Source: an uncultured Flavobacteriaceae bacterium (GTDB lineage: Bacteria; Bacteroidota; Bacteroidia; Flavobacteriales; Flavobacteriaceae). From it: 64,000 nt of DNA. Where the stretch lies: contig CANNAN010000001.1 of NCBI GenBank assembly GCA_947502635.1, forward strand, positions 1 through 64,000. Direction: 5' to 3'. Made by a program: the position numbers and the translations under genes. This document shows positions 1 to 8,580 of this stretch, one piece after another (positions within the stretch are counted from its first letter, which is position 1; every line of letters starts with the position of its first letter). The notes under the pieces are model-generated. The model had not been told where the DNA came from, made no database searches, and saw nothing but the letters and a program-made list of their open reading frames with translations.

Positions 1-164
1 GTTTCTTGAAACGATTATCCATTTATAAAGGATGCAAACAAGCATTTTTATCTAAACTTGATTTAGAAATGTCTTTTCTTAAAAACTTCTTCAAATATTT
101 AACTATTTTGGACTAAAACCCGTAGTGGGTTTCTTATCTTTAGTACGTTTTTATAATAAACAGA

Positions 165-2606
165 ATGACAGAAAATAAAGAACTTGATTTAGCGTGGGAT
201 TTTGTTAATAATACCGATAGAAACGTATTTTTAACAGGGAAAGCTGGTACAGGAAAGACTACTTTTTTACATAAGCTAAAAATGAGATCTTTAAAGCGTA
301 TGGTGGTTGTAGCTCCTACAGGAGTTGCAGCTATTAATGCAAAAGGCGTGACCATACATTCGTTTTTTCAGATGCCTTTTGGACCACTTTTACCAGATAC
401 AGATTTAAATGGCGGATCTGGTTTTAACCGTAAGTTTAGCAAGACTAAAATAAATATTATTAAGTCTCTGGATTTATTGGTGATTGATGAAATTAGTATG
501 GTTCGAGCCGATTTATTGGATGGCATAGATAGAGTTCTGAGACGCTATAAAAACAGAAATAAAGTATTTGGAGGCGTTCAATTATTAATGATAGGCGATT
601 TGCAGCAGTTATCTCCTATTATAAAAGAAGATGAATGGGAATTATTAAAACACCATTACAAAAACGGCTTCTTTTTTAGTAGTCAGGCGTATATGCAAAG
701 CCATGCTATTACCATTGAATTAAGTCATATTTACAGACAAGATAATCCCAAGTTTATTGAAATTCTTAATGAAATTCGAACCAATACCTTAACACAAGCT
801 TCGGCAGACGAATTAAACAAACGTTATCAGCCTAATTTTGTACCAGATGAAAAAGAAGGTTATATATCCTTAACAACACATAATAATAAGGCAGAACATA
901 CCAATAATAGAGAATTGAATAAGCTAAAGGCGAAAACCTATACTTATAACGCCAGTATTGAAGGCAAGTTTCCTGAATATGCTTATCCTAATAAAGAAGA
1001 ACTTACTTTGAAAGTTGGGGCACAGGTCATGTTTATTAAAAATGACAGTTCGCCAGAAAAACGCTATTTTAATGGTAAGATAGGCAAAGTGATTCATTTG
1101 GATACAGATGAAGTTGTTGTGCATTGTCAGGAAGACGATTTTAATATTGTAACCACACCAGAAATTTGGGAGAATATTAATTACAGTGTGGATGCAGAAA
1201 CGAAAGCCATTACCGAAAATAAAATTGGTTCTTATACACAGATGCCTTTGCGATTGGCATGGTCTATAACCATACATAAAAGTCAGGGGTTAACTTTTGA
1301 AAAAGCCATTATAGATGCACAAGGGGCTTTTGCACACGGGCAAACCTACGTGGCATTGAGCCGATGTAAATCTTTAGAAGGTTTGGTGCTAAACAGTAAG
1401 ATAAGTTCCAGCCATATTATTAGTGATAGCAATGTGTTATCTTTTAATAAAATGGCCGAAGAAAATCAGCCAGACGAACGTATTTTGCAAGCATCAAAGG
1501 CAGAATTTCAGTTGAATTTAATAGCAGAATTGTTCGATTTCTATAAATTCCTCCATCCCATAGGGCGTCTGCTAGATATTTATTATAATAATAAAACCAT
1601 TATAGAAGGGCAAATAGAAGCCCCATTAAATACTATGAAATCCTGTGTTACAGGTTTGCTAAAAGTAGCCAATGGATTTAAGTCACAACTAACTAGTTTA
1701 GTAGAAACTTTAGAAACGCCAGAATCGAGTGAAGCACTCCAAGATCGTTTTACAAAAGCAATCAATTATTTTAATACCCAGACAAAAGAACATATAACCC
1801 CAGCAATAAAATCCTTTGGTTTTACCACAGATAACAAAGCGATTGAAAAAGATTTACTTAAACAATTTGAGACTTTAGAAACGTTGTTGGCAACCAAGCT
1901 ACTCTATTTTGAAGGATTAACAACAGGTTTTAATGTCACCAACTTTTTAGAGCTACGTGCTAAATCTGTTTTTCTTGCCAAAGAAAAGCCTAAAAAGCCT
2001 AGAAAAACGGTTATAGATGGCACGACTAATCTTGAGCTATTTGAGTTGCTACGTGAACTTAGAAATACAATTGCTAAACGCGAAGATTTAATACATTATC
2101 AAGTATTTACACAAAAGGCCTTGTACGATATGTGTGAAACTTTACCAACCAATAAAAAAGAACTAACAGAGGTTAATGGCATGGGGAAGGTACGTGTTGA
2201 AAAATATGGTACCGAAATTTTGGAGGTCGTAAGAGCCTACTGTGATGAGCATGATATAGAAACCTCTAAAGCTAGTGAGATCGACTTTTTTGAGAAACCA
2301 AAACCAAAGCGTAAAGCAGGCGATACTAAAAAAACCTCTCTGGACTTATTTAAGGCAGGAAAATCTCCCGATGCGATCGCTTTAGAGCGTGATTTGAATG
2401 TCAATACCATCATAGGACATTTGGCAAGTTTTATACCTTCTGGTGAAGTAAAAATAACCGATTTAATTTCTGAAGTTCACTATAAAGAACTAAAAACAAT
2501 TATTCCTAAAACAAAATTTGAAAACCTGTCGGACCTAAAACATAAGATAGACACGAAGTATACTTATGGTGAATTGCGTTTGGTATTAGATGATTTATCT
2601 AATTAA
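165..2606 (+). CDS. Pif1/RecD-like superfamily 1 helicase with HRDC and C-terminal helix-turn-helix domain
   Basis: An 813-residue ATP-dependent DNA helicase. The Walker A motif GKAGTGKT lies at residues 25-32 and the Walker B IDEIS near 107-111. The late helicase motif ITIHKSQGLTF near residue 368 is typical of RecD/Pif1 proteins. An HRDC-type nucleic-acid-binding domain spans about 615-695 (it includes NGMGKVRVEKYG), and a helix-turn-helix segment about 720-768 follows. This domain order is a recurrent Bacteroidota arrangement and suggests a cytoplasmic role in replication or repair. The ATG at 165 is the first usable start and has no strong Shine-Dalgarno. The gene stands alone; its neighbours give no further hint. 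The family call is firm; the biological role is inferred. Confidence 0.9.
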   Translation: MTENKELDLAWDFVNNTDRNVFLTGKAGTGKTTFLHKLKMRSLKRMVVVAPTGVAAINAKGVTIHSFFQMPFGPLLPDTDLNGGSGFNRKFSKTKINIIKSLDLLVIDEISMVRADLLDGIDRVLRRYKNRNKVFGGVQLLMIGDLQQLSPIIKEDEWELLKHHYKNGFFFSSQAYMQSHAITIELSHIYRQDNPKFIEILNEIRTNTLTQASADELNKRYQPNFVPDEKEGYISLTTHNNKAEHTNNRELNKLKAKTYTYNASIEGKFPEYAYPNKEELTLKVGAQVMFIKNDSSPEKRYFNGKIGKVIHLDTDEVVVHCQEDDFNIVTTPEIWENINYSVDAETKAITENKIGSYTQMPLRLAWSITIHKSQGLTFEKAIIDAQGAFAHGQTYVALSRCKSLEGLVLNSKISSSHIISDSNVLSFNKMAEENQPDERILQASKAEFQLNLIAELFDFYKFLHPIGRLLDIYYNNKTIIEGQIEAPLNTMKSCVTGLLKVANGFKSQLTSLVETLETPESSEALQDRFTKAINYFNTQTKEHITPAIKSFGFTTDNKAIEKDLLKQFETLETLLATKLLYFEGLTTGFNVTNFLELRAKSVFLAKEKPKKPRKTVIDGTTNLELFELLRELRNTIAKREDLIHYQVFTQKALYDMCETLPTNKKELTEVNGMGKVRVEKYGTEILEVVRAYCDEHDIETSKASEIDFFEKPKPKRKAGDTKKTSLDLFKAGKSPDAIALERDLNVNTIIGHLASFIPSGEVKITDLISEVHYKELKTIIPKTKFENLSDLKHKIDTKYTYGELRLVLDDLSN

Positions 2607-2813
2607 AAGAGGTAAAGATTTTGTTGGTTTGTAATGTATTGCTTTACCTATCGTCCTGTTACTAAGGTGTACCCACCATTGAATCTAAATAGCTAGACAT
2701 CATAGAACTTTCCTGGAGTATTTATATTGATAGAAAACAATAAGTTAGCGCCTAATCCTACAATTAATGTAGCTTTTTTTGTGTTAAATAAATCTTTTTC
2801 CTACTTTTAAGAT

Positions 2814-4343
2814 GTGAAAATAACATCTATTAAAGCTAACCAAGAGCAAAATACAGTTACAGATCCCAATCGACCTGTTATTAAATTGAGTCAATCACAA
2901 CTGGATATAAATGATCCAGCTTTACGTGTCGTTTTTGAAGATTTGCAGGGTAATATTTTAAAGGGTCACGGACGTTCACACTCCTTGCATTTGTTTCTGC
3001 AATTCACTGCTAGTTCTGATCGTAACCGAGAATGGGTTGCAAAAATAGCACCCCGATTAACTTCAACTTTGGAGCAACACCAAACATCACTAGATTATAA
3101 GCATTCAGGAAAAGAACACCTATTTACAGGGCTTATGCTAAGTTGTTCAGGGTATCAGGCACTAGGAATAGAAGACCAGAAAATTCCAGATGACAAAGCT
3201 TTTCGAGCTGGAATGAAAGACATTGAATTTAGATATGATACAGGACCAGGTGGGGCACATAAACGCACTGTTAATCCTTTGAATGATAATCCGAAAAATT
3301 GGGAAGCCCCTTTTCAGGAAAATATTGACGCTTTAGTCGTACTCGCTTATGGTGGCGAAAATTTAGAAGCTAAAAAGAGTGAAGACTATTTAAACGAAGC
3401 GCTTGAAAAGATTCAGGCTGAAATTGCGGGTATTGCGACCATCCTATCTATTCAAAAAGGTTACGCACTAAGAAATAACAATGGAAGGATTATAGAACAT
3501 TTTGGATTTGTAGATGGCATTAGCAACCCCGTGTTTTTTAAATCTGATTTTCAACGTTGGGAAGAAAAAGAAGGCACCGAACTTTATGATCCATCGGCAC
3601 CTTTTGGGCTCATTGCTGTTAATGACCCTGGAGGACAGTCTGCAGCAAATAGTTTTGGATCCTACTTTGTATATCGCAAGATGCAACAAAATATAAAAGG
3701 ATTTAGTGATCAAACCAAACAGTTTACAAGCTTACTTTCTAATGCTGTTGAACGTGATATTGACCCTGAACTTGCTGGTGCATTTGTATTTGGACGGTTT
3801 AAAAATGGCACTCTGGTAACAACAAATTCAAGAGAAATCACAAAATCTTTGTCAAATAATTTTAATTATGATACCGATACCGAAGGTTTAGGATGTCCAT
3901 TTCAATCGCATATCCGAAAAACAAACCCACGAGGGGATACCCATAGAAAAAATAGCGTTCCAATGCCTAGTGAACGAAGCCATCGAATTGCCCGCAGAGG
4001 AATAAGTTATGGTTCTAAAGATCTGAGCCCAGCTTCTGAATGGACGGATGCAGGATTGCTTTTCCTTTCATGTCAAAGCGATATAGAACAACAATTTTTA
4101 GTCATGCAATGTGCCTGGTCAGACAATCCAAACTTTATTAATGAGGGTACTGGCACAGATCCAATTACTGGGGGACAAAATGCAGGATTAGACAAAGAGG
4201 TAAAAAAATGGGAACTTCAAATAGACGGCAAGAAAGTCTCTATAGATTTTAAATATAAGGACTTAGTGAAGATACGTGGCGGCGAATATTTTTTTGCACC
4301 AAGTATTTCATTTTGTAAAAAATTAAATATTAATCATTCTTAA
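2814..4343 (+). CDS. DyP-type peroxidase
   Basis: A 509-residue heme peroxidase of the dye-decolorizing family. The domain opens with LQGNILKGHGR (about 43-53). The hallmark GxxDG motif is GFVDG with catalytic Asp234, and CPFQSHIRKTNPR (361-373) and RRGISYG (about 393) form the conserved heme-pocket half. The length fits the larger DyP subfamily. There is no signal peptide, so it is probably cytoplasmic. The start is GTG at 2814: an overlapping ATG at 2812 is followed at once by a stop, and the next in-frame ATG lies inside the domain. It is first in a three-gene run with an SRPBCC protein 19 nt downstream and then a cupin. The physiological substrate cannot be read from the sequence. Confidence 0.9.
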   Translation: MKITSIKANQEQNTVTDPNRPVIKLSQSQLDINDPALRVVFEDLQGNILKGHGRSHSLHLFLQFTASSDRNREWVAKIAPRLTSTLEQHQTSLDYKHSGKEHLFTGLMLSCSGYQALGIEDQKIPDDKAFRAGMKDIEFRYDTGPGGAHKRTVNPLNDNPKNWEAPFQENIDALVVLAYGGENLEAKKSEDYLNEALEKIQAEIAGIATILSIQKGYALRNNNGRIIEHFGFVDGISNPVFFKSDFQRWEEKEGTELYDPSAPFGLIAVNDPGGQSAANSFGSYFVYRKMQQNIKGFSDQTKQFTSLLSNAVERDIDPELAGAFVFGRFKNGTLVTTNSREITKSLSNNFNYDTDTEGLGCPFQSHIRKTNPRGDTHRKNSVPMPSERSHRIARRGISYGSKDLSPASEWTDAGLLFLSCQSDIEQQFLVMQCAWSDNPNFINEGTGTDPITGGQNAGLDKEVKKWELQIDGKKVSIDFKYKDLVKIRGGEYFFAPSISFCKKLNINHS

Positions 4344-4362
4344 ACACTAATAACCAATTATT

Positions 4363-4803
4363 ATGGCAGAACAAGAACAAGGATACAAAGACTGGAGAGT
4401 TGTCCAATCTATAGAGGTAGGTGCTACCGCCGAAAAAGTATGGGATGTTATCGGAGGTTTTTACACTATTCATGAATGGCACCCCGATATTACAGAACTT
4501 GAGGTCATTAAGGATCAAACAGAAACTCGTCAAATGCGCAGACTGCTTACTTTTCCTGGTCAACCCAAAGCAATCGAAGAATTAGTTATGATGGATAATG
4601 CAGATTTTCATTACCGTTACAAATGGCATGCAGGCGAGTGGGGAGAAGCGATTCACAAATACTATTCAGACTTACGTGTGTTCGATCTAAAAGGCGGCAC
4701 AAGTATCGTACAATGGATTGCTACATTCTATTATAAAGAAGATGCCATTTCTGAGTTTTATCAAAGAGGTTTTGACGAACTGTTAAGACGATTCCCATTG
4801 TAA
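4363..4803 (+). CDS. SRPBCC (START-like) small-molecule binding protein
   Basis: A 146-residue cytoplasmic protein with the helix-grip fold of polyketide cyclase/dehydrase-like SRPBCC proteins. The N-terminal strand is followed by the typical ATAEKVWDVIGGF helix and a GFYTIHEWHPDI stretch, and it ends in the long C-terminal helix. Such proteins bind hydrophobic ligands and some catalyse cyclization or dehydration; no catalytic residue can be assigned here. It sits between a DyP peroxidase and a cupin with short gaps and no terminator, so the three are probably co-transcribed and may act on one small aromatic or lipid substrate. That shared role is inference. Confidence 0.75.
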   Translation: MAEQEQGYKDWRVVQSIEVGATAEKVWDVIGGFYTIHEWHPDITELEVIKDQTETRQMRRLLTFPGQPKAIEELVMMDNADFHYRYKWHAGEWGEAIHKYYSDLRVFDLKGGTSIVQWIATFYYKEDAISEFYQRGFDELLRRFPL

Positions 4804-4833
4804 ATAATTAAAATAACATAAAATAGAAAATCT

Positions 4834-5280
4834 ATGAGTGAAACAATGCTACTTAAACCAAGAGAAGGTCAAAGAACTAAGATCACAGGTTTCGATGCTA
4901 TATATCGAACTTATAAGAGTGTAACAGGCAATTTGCTTGACTATTTTGAATTGGTGGTGCCAGCAGGACAAGGCGCTCCTTTGCACATCCATCATAAAAA
5001 TGATGAGAGCTTGCATGTACTAGCAGGCGATTTTACATTTCAGGTTGAAGAAACCGAATCTAGAGCGCCTACAGGAACATTTCTTTATATTCCAAGAGGG
5101 GTACCTCACAAATTCACAAATATTGGTACTACAGAAGGGCGTTTAATAGGAACCTTTACACCTGCCGGAACTTTTGAGTTTTTCGATAAATTAACGGAAT
5201 TGTCGCAGGACGATTTTGAAGAAATTCAAGCATATTCTAAGAAATATGGCCACGAAGTACTTGAAGCAGGTAACTATTAA
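4834..5280 (+). CDS. cupin-domain protein, quercetinase-like
   Basis: A 148-residue single-domain cupin. The first metal-binding motif is LHIHHKNDE near residues 50-58, followed by the glycine turn LHVLAGDFTF; the second is IPRGVPHKFTN near 88-98. The His-x-His, Glu and His metal ligands are present, so it probably binds Fe, Mn, Ni or Zn. Related proteins are dioxygenases, isomerases or sugar-binding proteins, and the sequence does not separate these. It is the last gene of the DyP/SRPBCC/cupin operon, 30 nt after the SRPBCC gene, and a factor-independent terminator lies about 118 nt beyond its stop. Confidence 0.8.
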   Translation: MSETMLLKPREGQRTKITGFDAIYRTYKSVTGNLLDYFELVVPAGQGAPLHIHHKNDESLHVLAGDFTFQVEETESRAPTGTFLYIPRGVPHKFTNIGTTEGRLIGTFTPAGTFEFFDKLTELSQDDFEEIQAYSKKYGHEVLEAGNY

Positions 5281-5397
5281 TTAATAAGACCTAGTGCTTT
5301 TAACTGGGACCTAGTTTATAAATAGAACAGAGTAACATACTTAGTCTCTTTTTTATATTATAATAAACCGAGTGAGAGATAAAATAAAGTAAGGAAG

Positions 5398-5429
5398 AAC
5401 CAACATACTTATTGTGTGTTGGTTTTTTT
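5398..5429 (+). terminator. factor-independent terminator after the DyP operon
   Basis: An 8-bp perfect stem (AACCAACA at 5398-5405 with TGTTGGTT at 5417-5424) closes an 11-nt loop and runs into a tract of seven T (5423-5429). It lies downstream of the cupin gene in the correct orientation to end the three-gene operon. Confidence 0.8.
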
Positions 5430-6057
5430 CTTAAAATATTTAGTTAGTTTAAAGGGATTTAGCGGTTAGTGTTGCTGTTTTATGCATGGCTCAGTGCAGG
5501 TAATACGGCAATATTTTACATAATATAGATTTATAGCTATCATTTTTTTTATAAATGAATCTTAGTTGTAAATATCATAATTCTGTAACGCGTCCTCTGT
5601 GTTAAGGATCGCTTTATTGACTGTATAAATCCATTTATAAATGCCCTGTAATATTTTGCATTACCTGTAAACCGACAGACTGGTGTAACTTTGATAAAAA
5701 GCTTTTGCCCGTGTTTATTTTCTTTGATTTTTTTCTTTTTAAAAGCTTCTTAAAAATGTAACCCTTTAGGATTCACTAGTGCTTATCTATTAAAGAAGGA
5801 TAGCGAGCGAGTAAATAACTTTGCCCAAAACGATAATTGAAGCTAAGTATGATGTATATGGAATGGTTTGTACATGGTATTTTTCGTGCTGCAACAAAAT
5901 GACCCTCGTAATTAAAAATGATTGCTCAATACAGTTTCTTTTTTAGGTTGGGATATGTTTTAAAAAGGTTTAGATAGGCAAAATTATAAAATGAAGGGCC
6001 TTAAAAACATGTTCACTGTCAAAAAACGTTGATTTTACAATGAGAAAAGAACAAAAC
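5430..6057. other. gene-free stretch, no recognizable content
   Basis: Together with the terminator this makes an 820-bp gap before the E1-like gene. I see no tRNA, no long reading frame with recognizable protein similarity and no insertion-sequence ends. Only weak 8-bp inverted repeats around AAGCTTTT (about 5700 and 5745) stand out. The last 45 bp before the gene hold the regulated promoter described separately. Confidence 0.5.
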
Positions 6058-6103
6058 CTACCCTTTCGAGTAAAGTTTCATACCCAATTACTCACTATTT
6101 TTG
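6058..6103 (+). promoter_or_regulatory. predicted LuxR-regulated promoter of the E1-like gene
   Basis: The box CTACCCTTTCGAGT (6058-6071) starts exactly 38 nt upstream of a perfect TAnnTTTG -7 element, TATTTTTG at 6096-6103. No TTG-type -33 element is found 19-21 nt upstream of the -7 box, as expected if an activator is needed. The same box and spacing recur before the acyltransferase and before the exported-protein operon. A transcript starting just after the -7 box supports translation from the ATG at 6122 rather than from 6101 or 6104. Confidence 0.7.
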
Positions 6104-6121
6104 ATGCAAACCTTATTATAT

Positions 6122-6877
6122 ATGGATACTAGATATAGCAGAAATAGAATATACTTAACAGAAGAAGAGCAAGAAGTAATTAAAAATTGTCCAATAGTAT
6201 TGGGAGGCGCAGGAATTGGAAGTATGATAGCAGAATGTGCATTACGTTTAGGTTTTGAAAACCTAACGATTATAGACGGAGACCAAGTAGAAGTTTCTAA
6301 CCTAAATAGACAAAATTATACCGAAGAAGATATTGCAACCGATAAAGTTAGTGCAATAAAAAAAAGATTATTATCTATTAATAGCAAGGCAAATATAAAA
6401 ACACATAATTGCTTTTTAACGGCAGAAAATGTAGAAGAGTATATTAATGGTCATAAAATTGCTATTAATGCTTTAGATTTCTCTACAGATGTTCCATTAT
6501 TTTTTGATCAAATTTGCCAACAAAAAAACATTCCTGTTTTACACCCATATAATTTAGGTTGGGGCGGGTTAGTTACTATAATTACTCCAAATGGTTTGGC
6601 TTTAAATTCAATAGAAAAACCTCATGAAAAATTTAATGAGGTTAAAATGGTAGAATATGCGTCTAGTTATTTAAAATTTTGGAAAACACCACACGATTGG
6701 ATAGACACTATTATAGAAAAATATAAAGAGGAAAAAGAAGTTTTACCTCCACCTCAGTTATCTATAGCTTCTTGGACAGTAGCAGCCATGTGTGCACACT
6801 TACTTTTTAATATAGCAACAAATAAAAAAATAAAAAAATTCCCCGAATTTTATCTATCCACACTAATGAATGAATAA
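6122..6877 (+). CDS. ThiF/MoeB/HesA-family E1-like adenylyltransferase
   Basis: A cytoplasmic E1-like enzyme of about 251 residues. It has a Rossmann loop (GGAGIGS), the acidic ribose contact in TIIDGDQVEVSNLNRQN, the Arg/Gln of NLNRQ and the DKVSAIKKRL lysine helix, all hallmarks of enzymes that adenylate a carboxylate. The CxxC zinc pairs of MoeB/ThiF are absent and no obvious catalytic cysteine loop is seen, so it may activate a small molecule or peptide C-terminus without thioester transfer. In-frame TTG at 6101 and ATG at 6104 also exist, but they overlap the -7 box, so ATG 6122 is preferred. It converges with the LuxR gene with no gap, and its promoter matches the two divergent-side operons. 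Confidence 0.8.
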   Translation: MDTRYSRNRIYLTEEEQEVIKNCPIVLGGAGIGSMIAECALRLGFENLTIIDGDQVEVSNLNRQNYTEEDIATDKVSAIKKRLLSINSKANIKTHNCFLTAENVEEYINGHKIAINALDFSTDVPLFFDQICQQKNIPVLHPYNLGWGGLVTIITPNGLALNSIEKPHEKFNEVKMVEYASSYLKFWKTPHDWIDTIIEKYKEEKEVLPPPQLSIASWTVAAMCAHLLFNIATNKKIKKFPEFYLSTLMNE

Positions 6878-7636
6878 TTAAATCAATTTATTATTAGTTG
6901 CATAGGCAATAGCTTCAGAAATATTTGCGACATCTAATTTTTCAAACATTTTTTTTCTGTGAAACTTAACCGTATCAGGCGAAACAAAAATAGCTTCTGC
7001 TACTTCATTTATAGTGTAACCTCTGGTGGAGTATTGTAGAATTTCTTTTTCTCTGCTGGTCAATTTTATAACTTCTGTTTCTCTCCAAAAATCACCATCT
7101 AAATCGTAATTAAAAAGTTTGTTATCCCCTTTCTTATAAATCTTAATATTACCAGATTTGCTTTCGGCAGAAAGGGATATAATACAAATAGCCTTCCATA
7201 TTTTACCATCATTTGTTAAGAATAAAGGGGTTAGTTTTTGATTGATTAAAATCTTTTTACCTTCTTGATTCTTTAAATGATAATCGTAAGATATTGTATA
7301 ATTCTTTCTCTCTTCTAATGGTATTTTTTCATAAAAATCGAATCCAACTGTATTTATTTTTAGAAGAAGATTTAAATCTGGTTCTATAACATATTTAAAA
7401 TAGAAAGCATACCCCATTTCTTTTATTTCTTCGGCAGTATGCCCACATAAAAACAGTGGATTATCTGAAACATATTCAAACCCCTTTTCTTGATAGTCTA
7501 TGACATAAATACTCTTATAAGTAGTTCTGGCAAAGGCCTCTATTGGCTCTAAATAATTGGCAGTCTGGTTTTGCTCATCGTTAGAAATATTATTAACGAT
7601 GTTTTTAAAAGAGAAAAAGTCATTTATATCAGACAT
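6878..7636 (-). CDS. LuxR-type (NarL/FixJ HTH) transcriptional regulator with PAS-like sensor domain
   Basis: A 252-residue regulator. Residues about 35-165 resemble a PAS sensor fold (YVIDYQEKGFEYVSDNPLF then a long helical and strand region). The C-terminal LuxR-type HTH occupies about 190-250 (LTSREKEILQYSTRGYTINE, then a SPDTVKFHRKKMFEKL recognition helix). There is no response-regulator phosphorylation domain and no canonical acyl-homoserine-lactone-binding domain, so the PAS part presumably senses a ligand directly. It is divergent from the LuxI/FeeM-like acyltransferase and converges with the E1-like gene. It is the natural candidate to bind the repeated CTACYYTTTNGWGT boxes. That assignment is inferred from location and dyad shape. 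Confidence 0.85.
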   Translation of the reverse strand: MSDINDFFSFKNIVNNISNDEQNQTANYLEPIEAFARTTYKSIYVIDYQEKGFEYVSDNPLFLCGHTAEEIKEMGYAFYFKYVIEPDLNLLLKINTVGFDFYEKIPLEERKNYTISYDYHLKNQEGKKILINQKLTPLFLTNDGKIWKAICIISLSAESKSGNIKIYKKGDNKLFNYDLDGDFWRETEVIKLTSREKEILQYSTRGYTINEVAEAIFVSPDTVKFHRKKMFEKLDVANISEAIAYATNNKLI

Positions 7637-7642
7637 ATCTTA

Positions 7643-7650
7643 CAAATATA
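7643..7650 (-). promoter_or_regulatory. possible -7 box of the luxR-type gene
   Basis: On the minus strand this reads TATATTTG, a perfect TAnnTTTG, six bases before the ATG at 7636, which implies a leaderless or very short-leader transcript. The upstream box copy at 7666-7679 would overlap its -33 region, a layout compatible with autoregulation. Confidence 0.4.
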
Positions 7651-7664
7651 GTGTTTTTTAATAT

Positions 7665-7680
7665 ACTACCCTTTTGTGTG
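7665..7680 (+). promoter_or_regulatory. upstream copy of the regulator box in the divergent promoter
   Basis: CTACCCTTTTGTGT at 7666-7679 is a direct repeat of the box at 7705-7718, differing at one base and offset by 39 bp. It has no -7 element 38 nt downstream, so it may be an auxiliary site for the acyltransferase promoter or an operator for the divergent regulator gene. Confidence 0.55.
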
Positions 7681-7704
7681 GTTTTTTTGGTAATTAGCTC
7701 ATTA

Positions 7705-7750
7705 CTACCTTTTTGTGTAATAACACTGGTAGGGTATCTAAATAGATTTG
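7705..7750 (+). promoter_or_regulatory. predicted LuxR-regulated promoter of the acyltransferase gene
   Basis: The box CTACCTTTTTGTGT (7705-7718) begins exactly 38 nt before the perfect -7 element TAGATTTG (7743-7750). No TTG lies at the -33 position. The ATG follows 19 nt after the -7 box. Geometry and sequence match the promoters at 6058 and 8441. Confidence 0.7.
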
Positions 7751-7769
7751 TGAACAAAACATACCATAT

Positions 7770-8456
7770 ATGACACTCGCAAACAACTATTTAGAAAAAC
7801 TTCAAGCAAATCAAATATTTGATTTAGCAGAATTTGTTGTAACAGAAAATTTCAAACATCATTCAAATAATAGTTTACCTAAAGACTACAAAAATGATGT
7901 TAATTCTATTCATAAAGAAGAGATGAGTTATTATGAAAATTCTGAAGTTTATACCGCTAAAGATCATTTGGGATCTATTTTGGGTGCTATTCGTGTTTTA
8001 AAATGGAATTATACAGATGTTTTACCGCTTCAAAAGATTTTTAATATTAATCCTCTTCTGGCGATTAACAAACCCAACATAAATAATATTTACCATATAG
8101 GACGCTTTGCCATAAAAAAAGATGTACAGGGTATTAATTTGTTTAAACAATTAATGGTTTGTGCCATTGCACCTATTTGCAAACACACTGGAAATATAGC
8201 TTTTGCCGAATGCGACAGCAAACTATTAAGAGTACTTCACATGCTTGGTATAAAAACGACTGTTATAGGTGAGTCTGTTAACTATTTAGGCTCTGAAACA
8301 ATACCAATAGCATTAACCTACGAAGGGTTAATTGATTTTTATAATGAAAATAAGGCTTTAGTTTCTAAGGATGCTTTAAAGCCTCAAGTGAAATCTCATA
8401 GACTACCTAAAAGGGTAGTTTTCAATACGAAACAAAAGGACTACTCTTTAGTGTAG
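7770..8456 (+). CDS. LuxI/FeeM-like GNAT-fold N-acyltransferase
   Basis: A 228-residue cytoplasmic protein that resembles the autoinducer-synthase-like branch of the GNAT superfamily (N-acyl amino acid synthase FeeM, LuxI). Features: an acidic start of a central strand with LGSILGAIRVLKW (about 70-82), the characteristic strand and turn YHIGRFAIKKDVQG (about 109-122), a helix LFKQLMVCAI, then FAECDSKLLRVLHMLGIKT (about 150-168) and a C-terminal strand. Family members transfer an acyl chain from acyl-CoA or acyl-ACP to an amine such as an amino acid. It is divergent from a LuxR-type regulator, which recalls a signal synthase/receptor pair. Canonical acyl-homoserine-lactone chemistry cannot be claimed. 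The fold call is moderately sure; the product is unknown. Confidence 0.6.
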   Translation: MTLANNYLEKLQANQIFDLAEFVVTENFKHHSNNSLPKDYKNDVNSIHKEEMSYYENSEVYTAKDHLGSILGAIRVLKWNYTDVLPLQKIFNINPLLAINKPNINNIYHIGRFAIKKDVQGINLFKQLMVCAIAPICKHTGNIAFAECDSKLLRVLHMLGIKTTVIGESVNYLGSETIPIALTYEGLIDFYNENKALVSKDALKPQVKSHRLPKRVVFNTKQKDYSLV

Positions 8457-8486
8457 CATAAATAAAGTGCCGAGTATATACTTTTG
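8441..8486 (+). promoter_or_regulatory. predicted LuxR-regulated promoter of the exported-protein/HTTM/DCC operon
   Basis: The box CTACTCTTTAGTGT (8441-8454, continuing AG to make the dyad CTAC-N8-GTAG) overlaps the end of the acyltransferase gene. It starts exactly 38 nt before the perfect -7 element TACTTTTG (8479-8486). The leader to the first gene would be about 90 nt. This is the third instance of the same spacing in 2.4 kb. Confidence 0.7.
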
Positions 8487-8580
8487 AAGTAATAAAAATA
8501 ATTTGTTGCAACATAATTCAGGCGGATACTGAAAAGCCTTAAAATAGAGTAAGTAATTTAAACTATAAAAACCTTTAATT

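Noticed and set aside
1-20. Similarity between the window start and 14663-14684 (both begin GTTTCTTGAAA)
   Set aside because: The match is short and A/T-rich, with no further shared sequence; likely chance.
6101-6121. Upstream starts (TTG 6101, ATG 6104) of the E1-like gene
   Set aside because: They overlap or abut the predicted -7 box, so a transcript from it would not contain them in a usable position.
8402-8419. ACTACC/GGGTAGT inverted repeat inside the acyltransferase gene as an additional regulator site
   Set aside because: It lacks the GTG half and has no TAnnTTTG element at the fixed 38-nt distance; probably chance, although it is close to the real box at 8441.
7770-8456. Classical acyl-homoserine-lactone synthase with LuxR receptor
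   Set aside because: The regulator has a PAS-like rather than an autoinducer-binding domain, and the acyltransferase looks closer to FeeM-like proteins; the product cannot be named.
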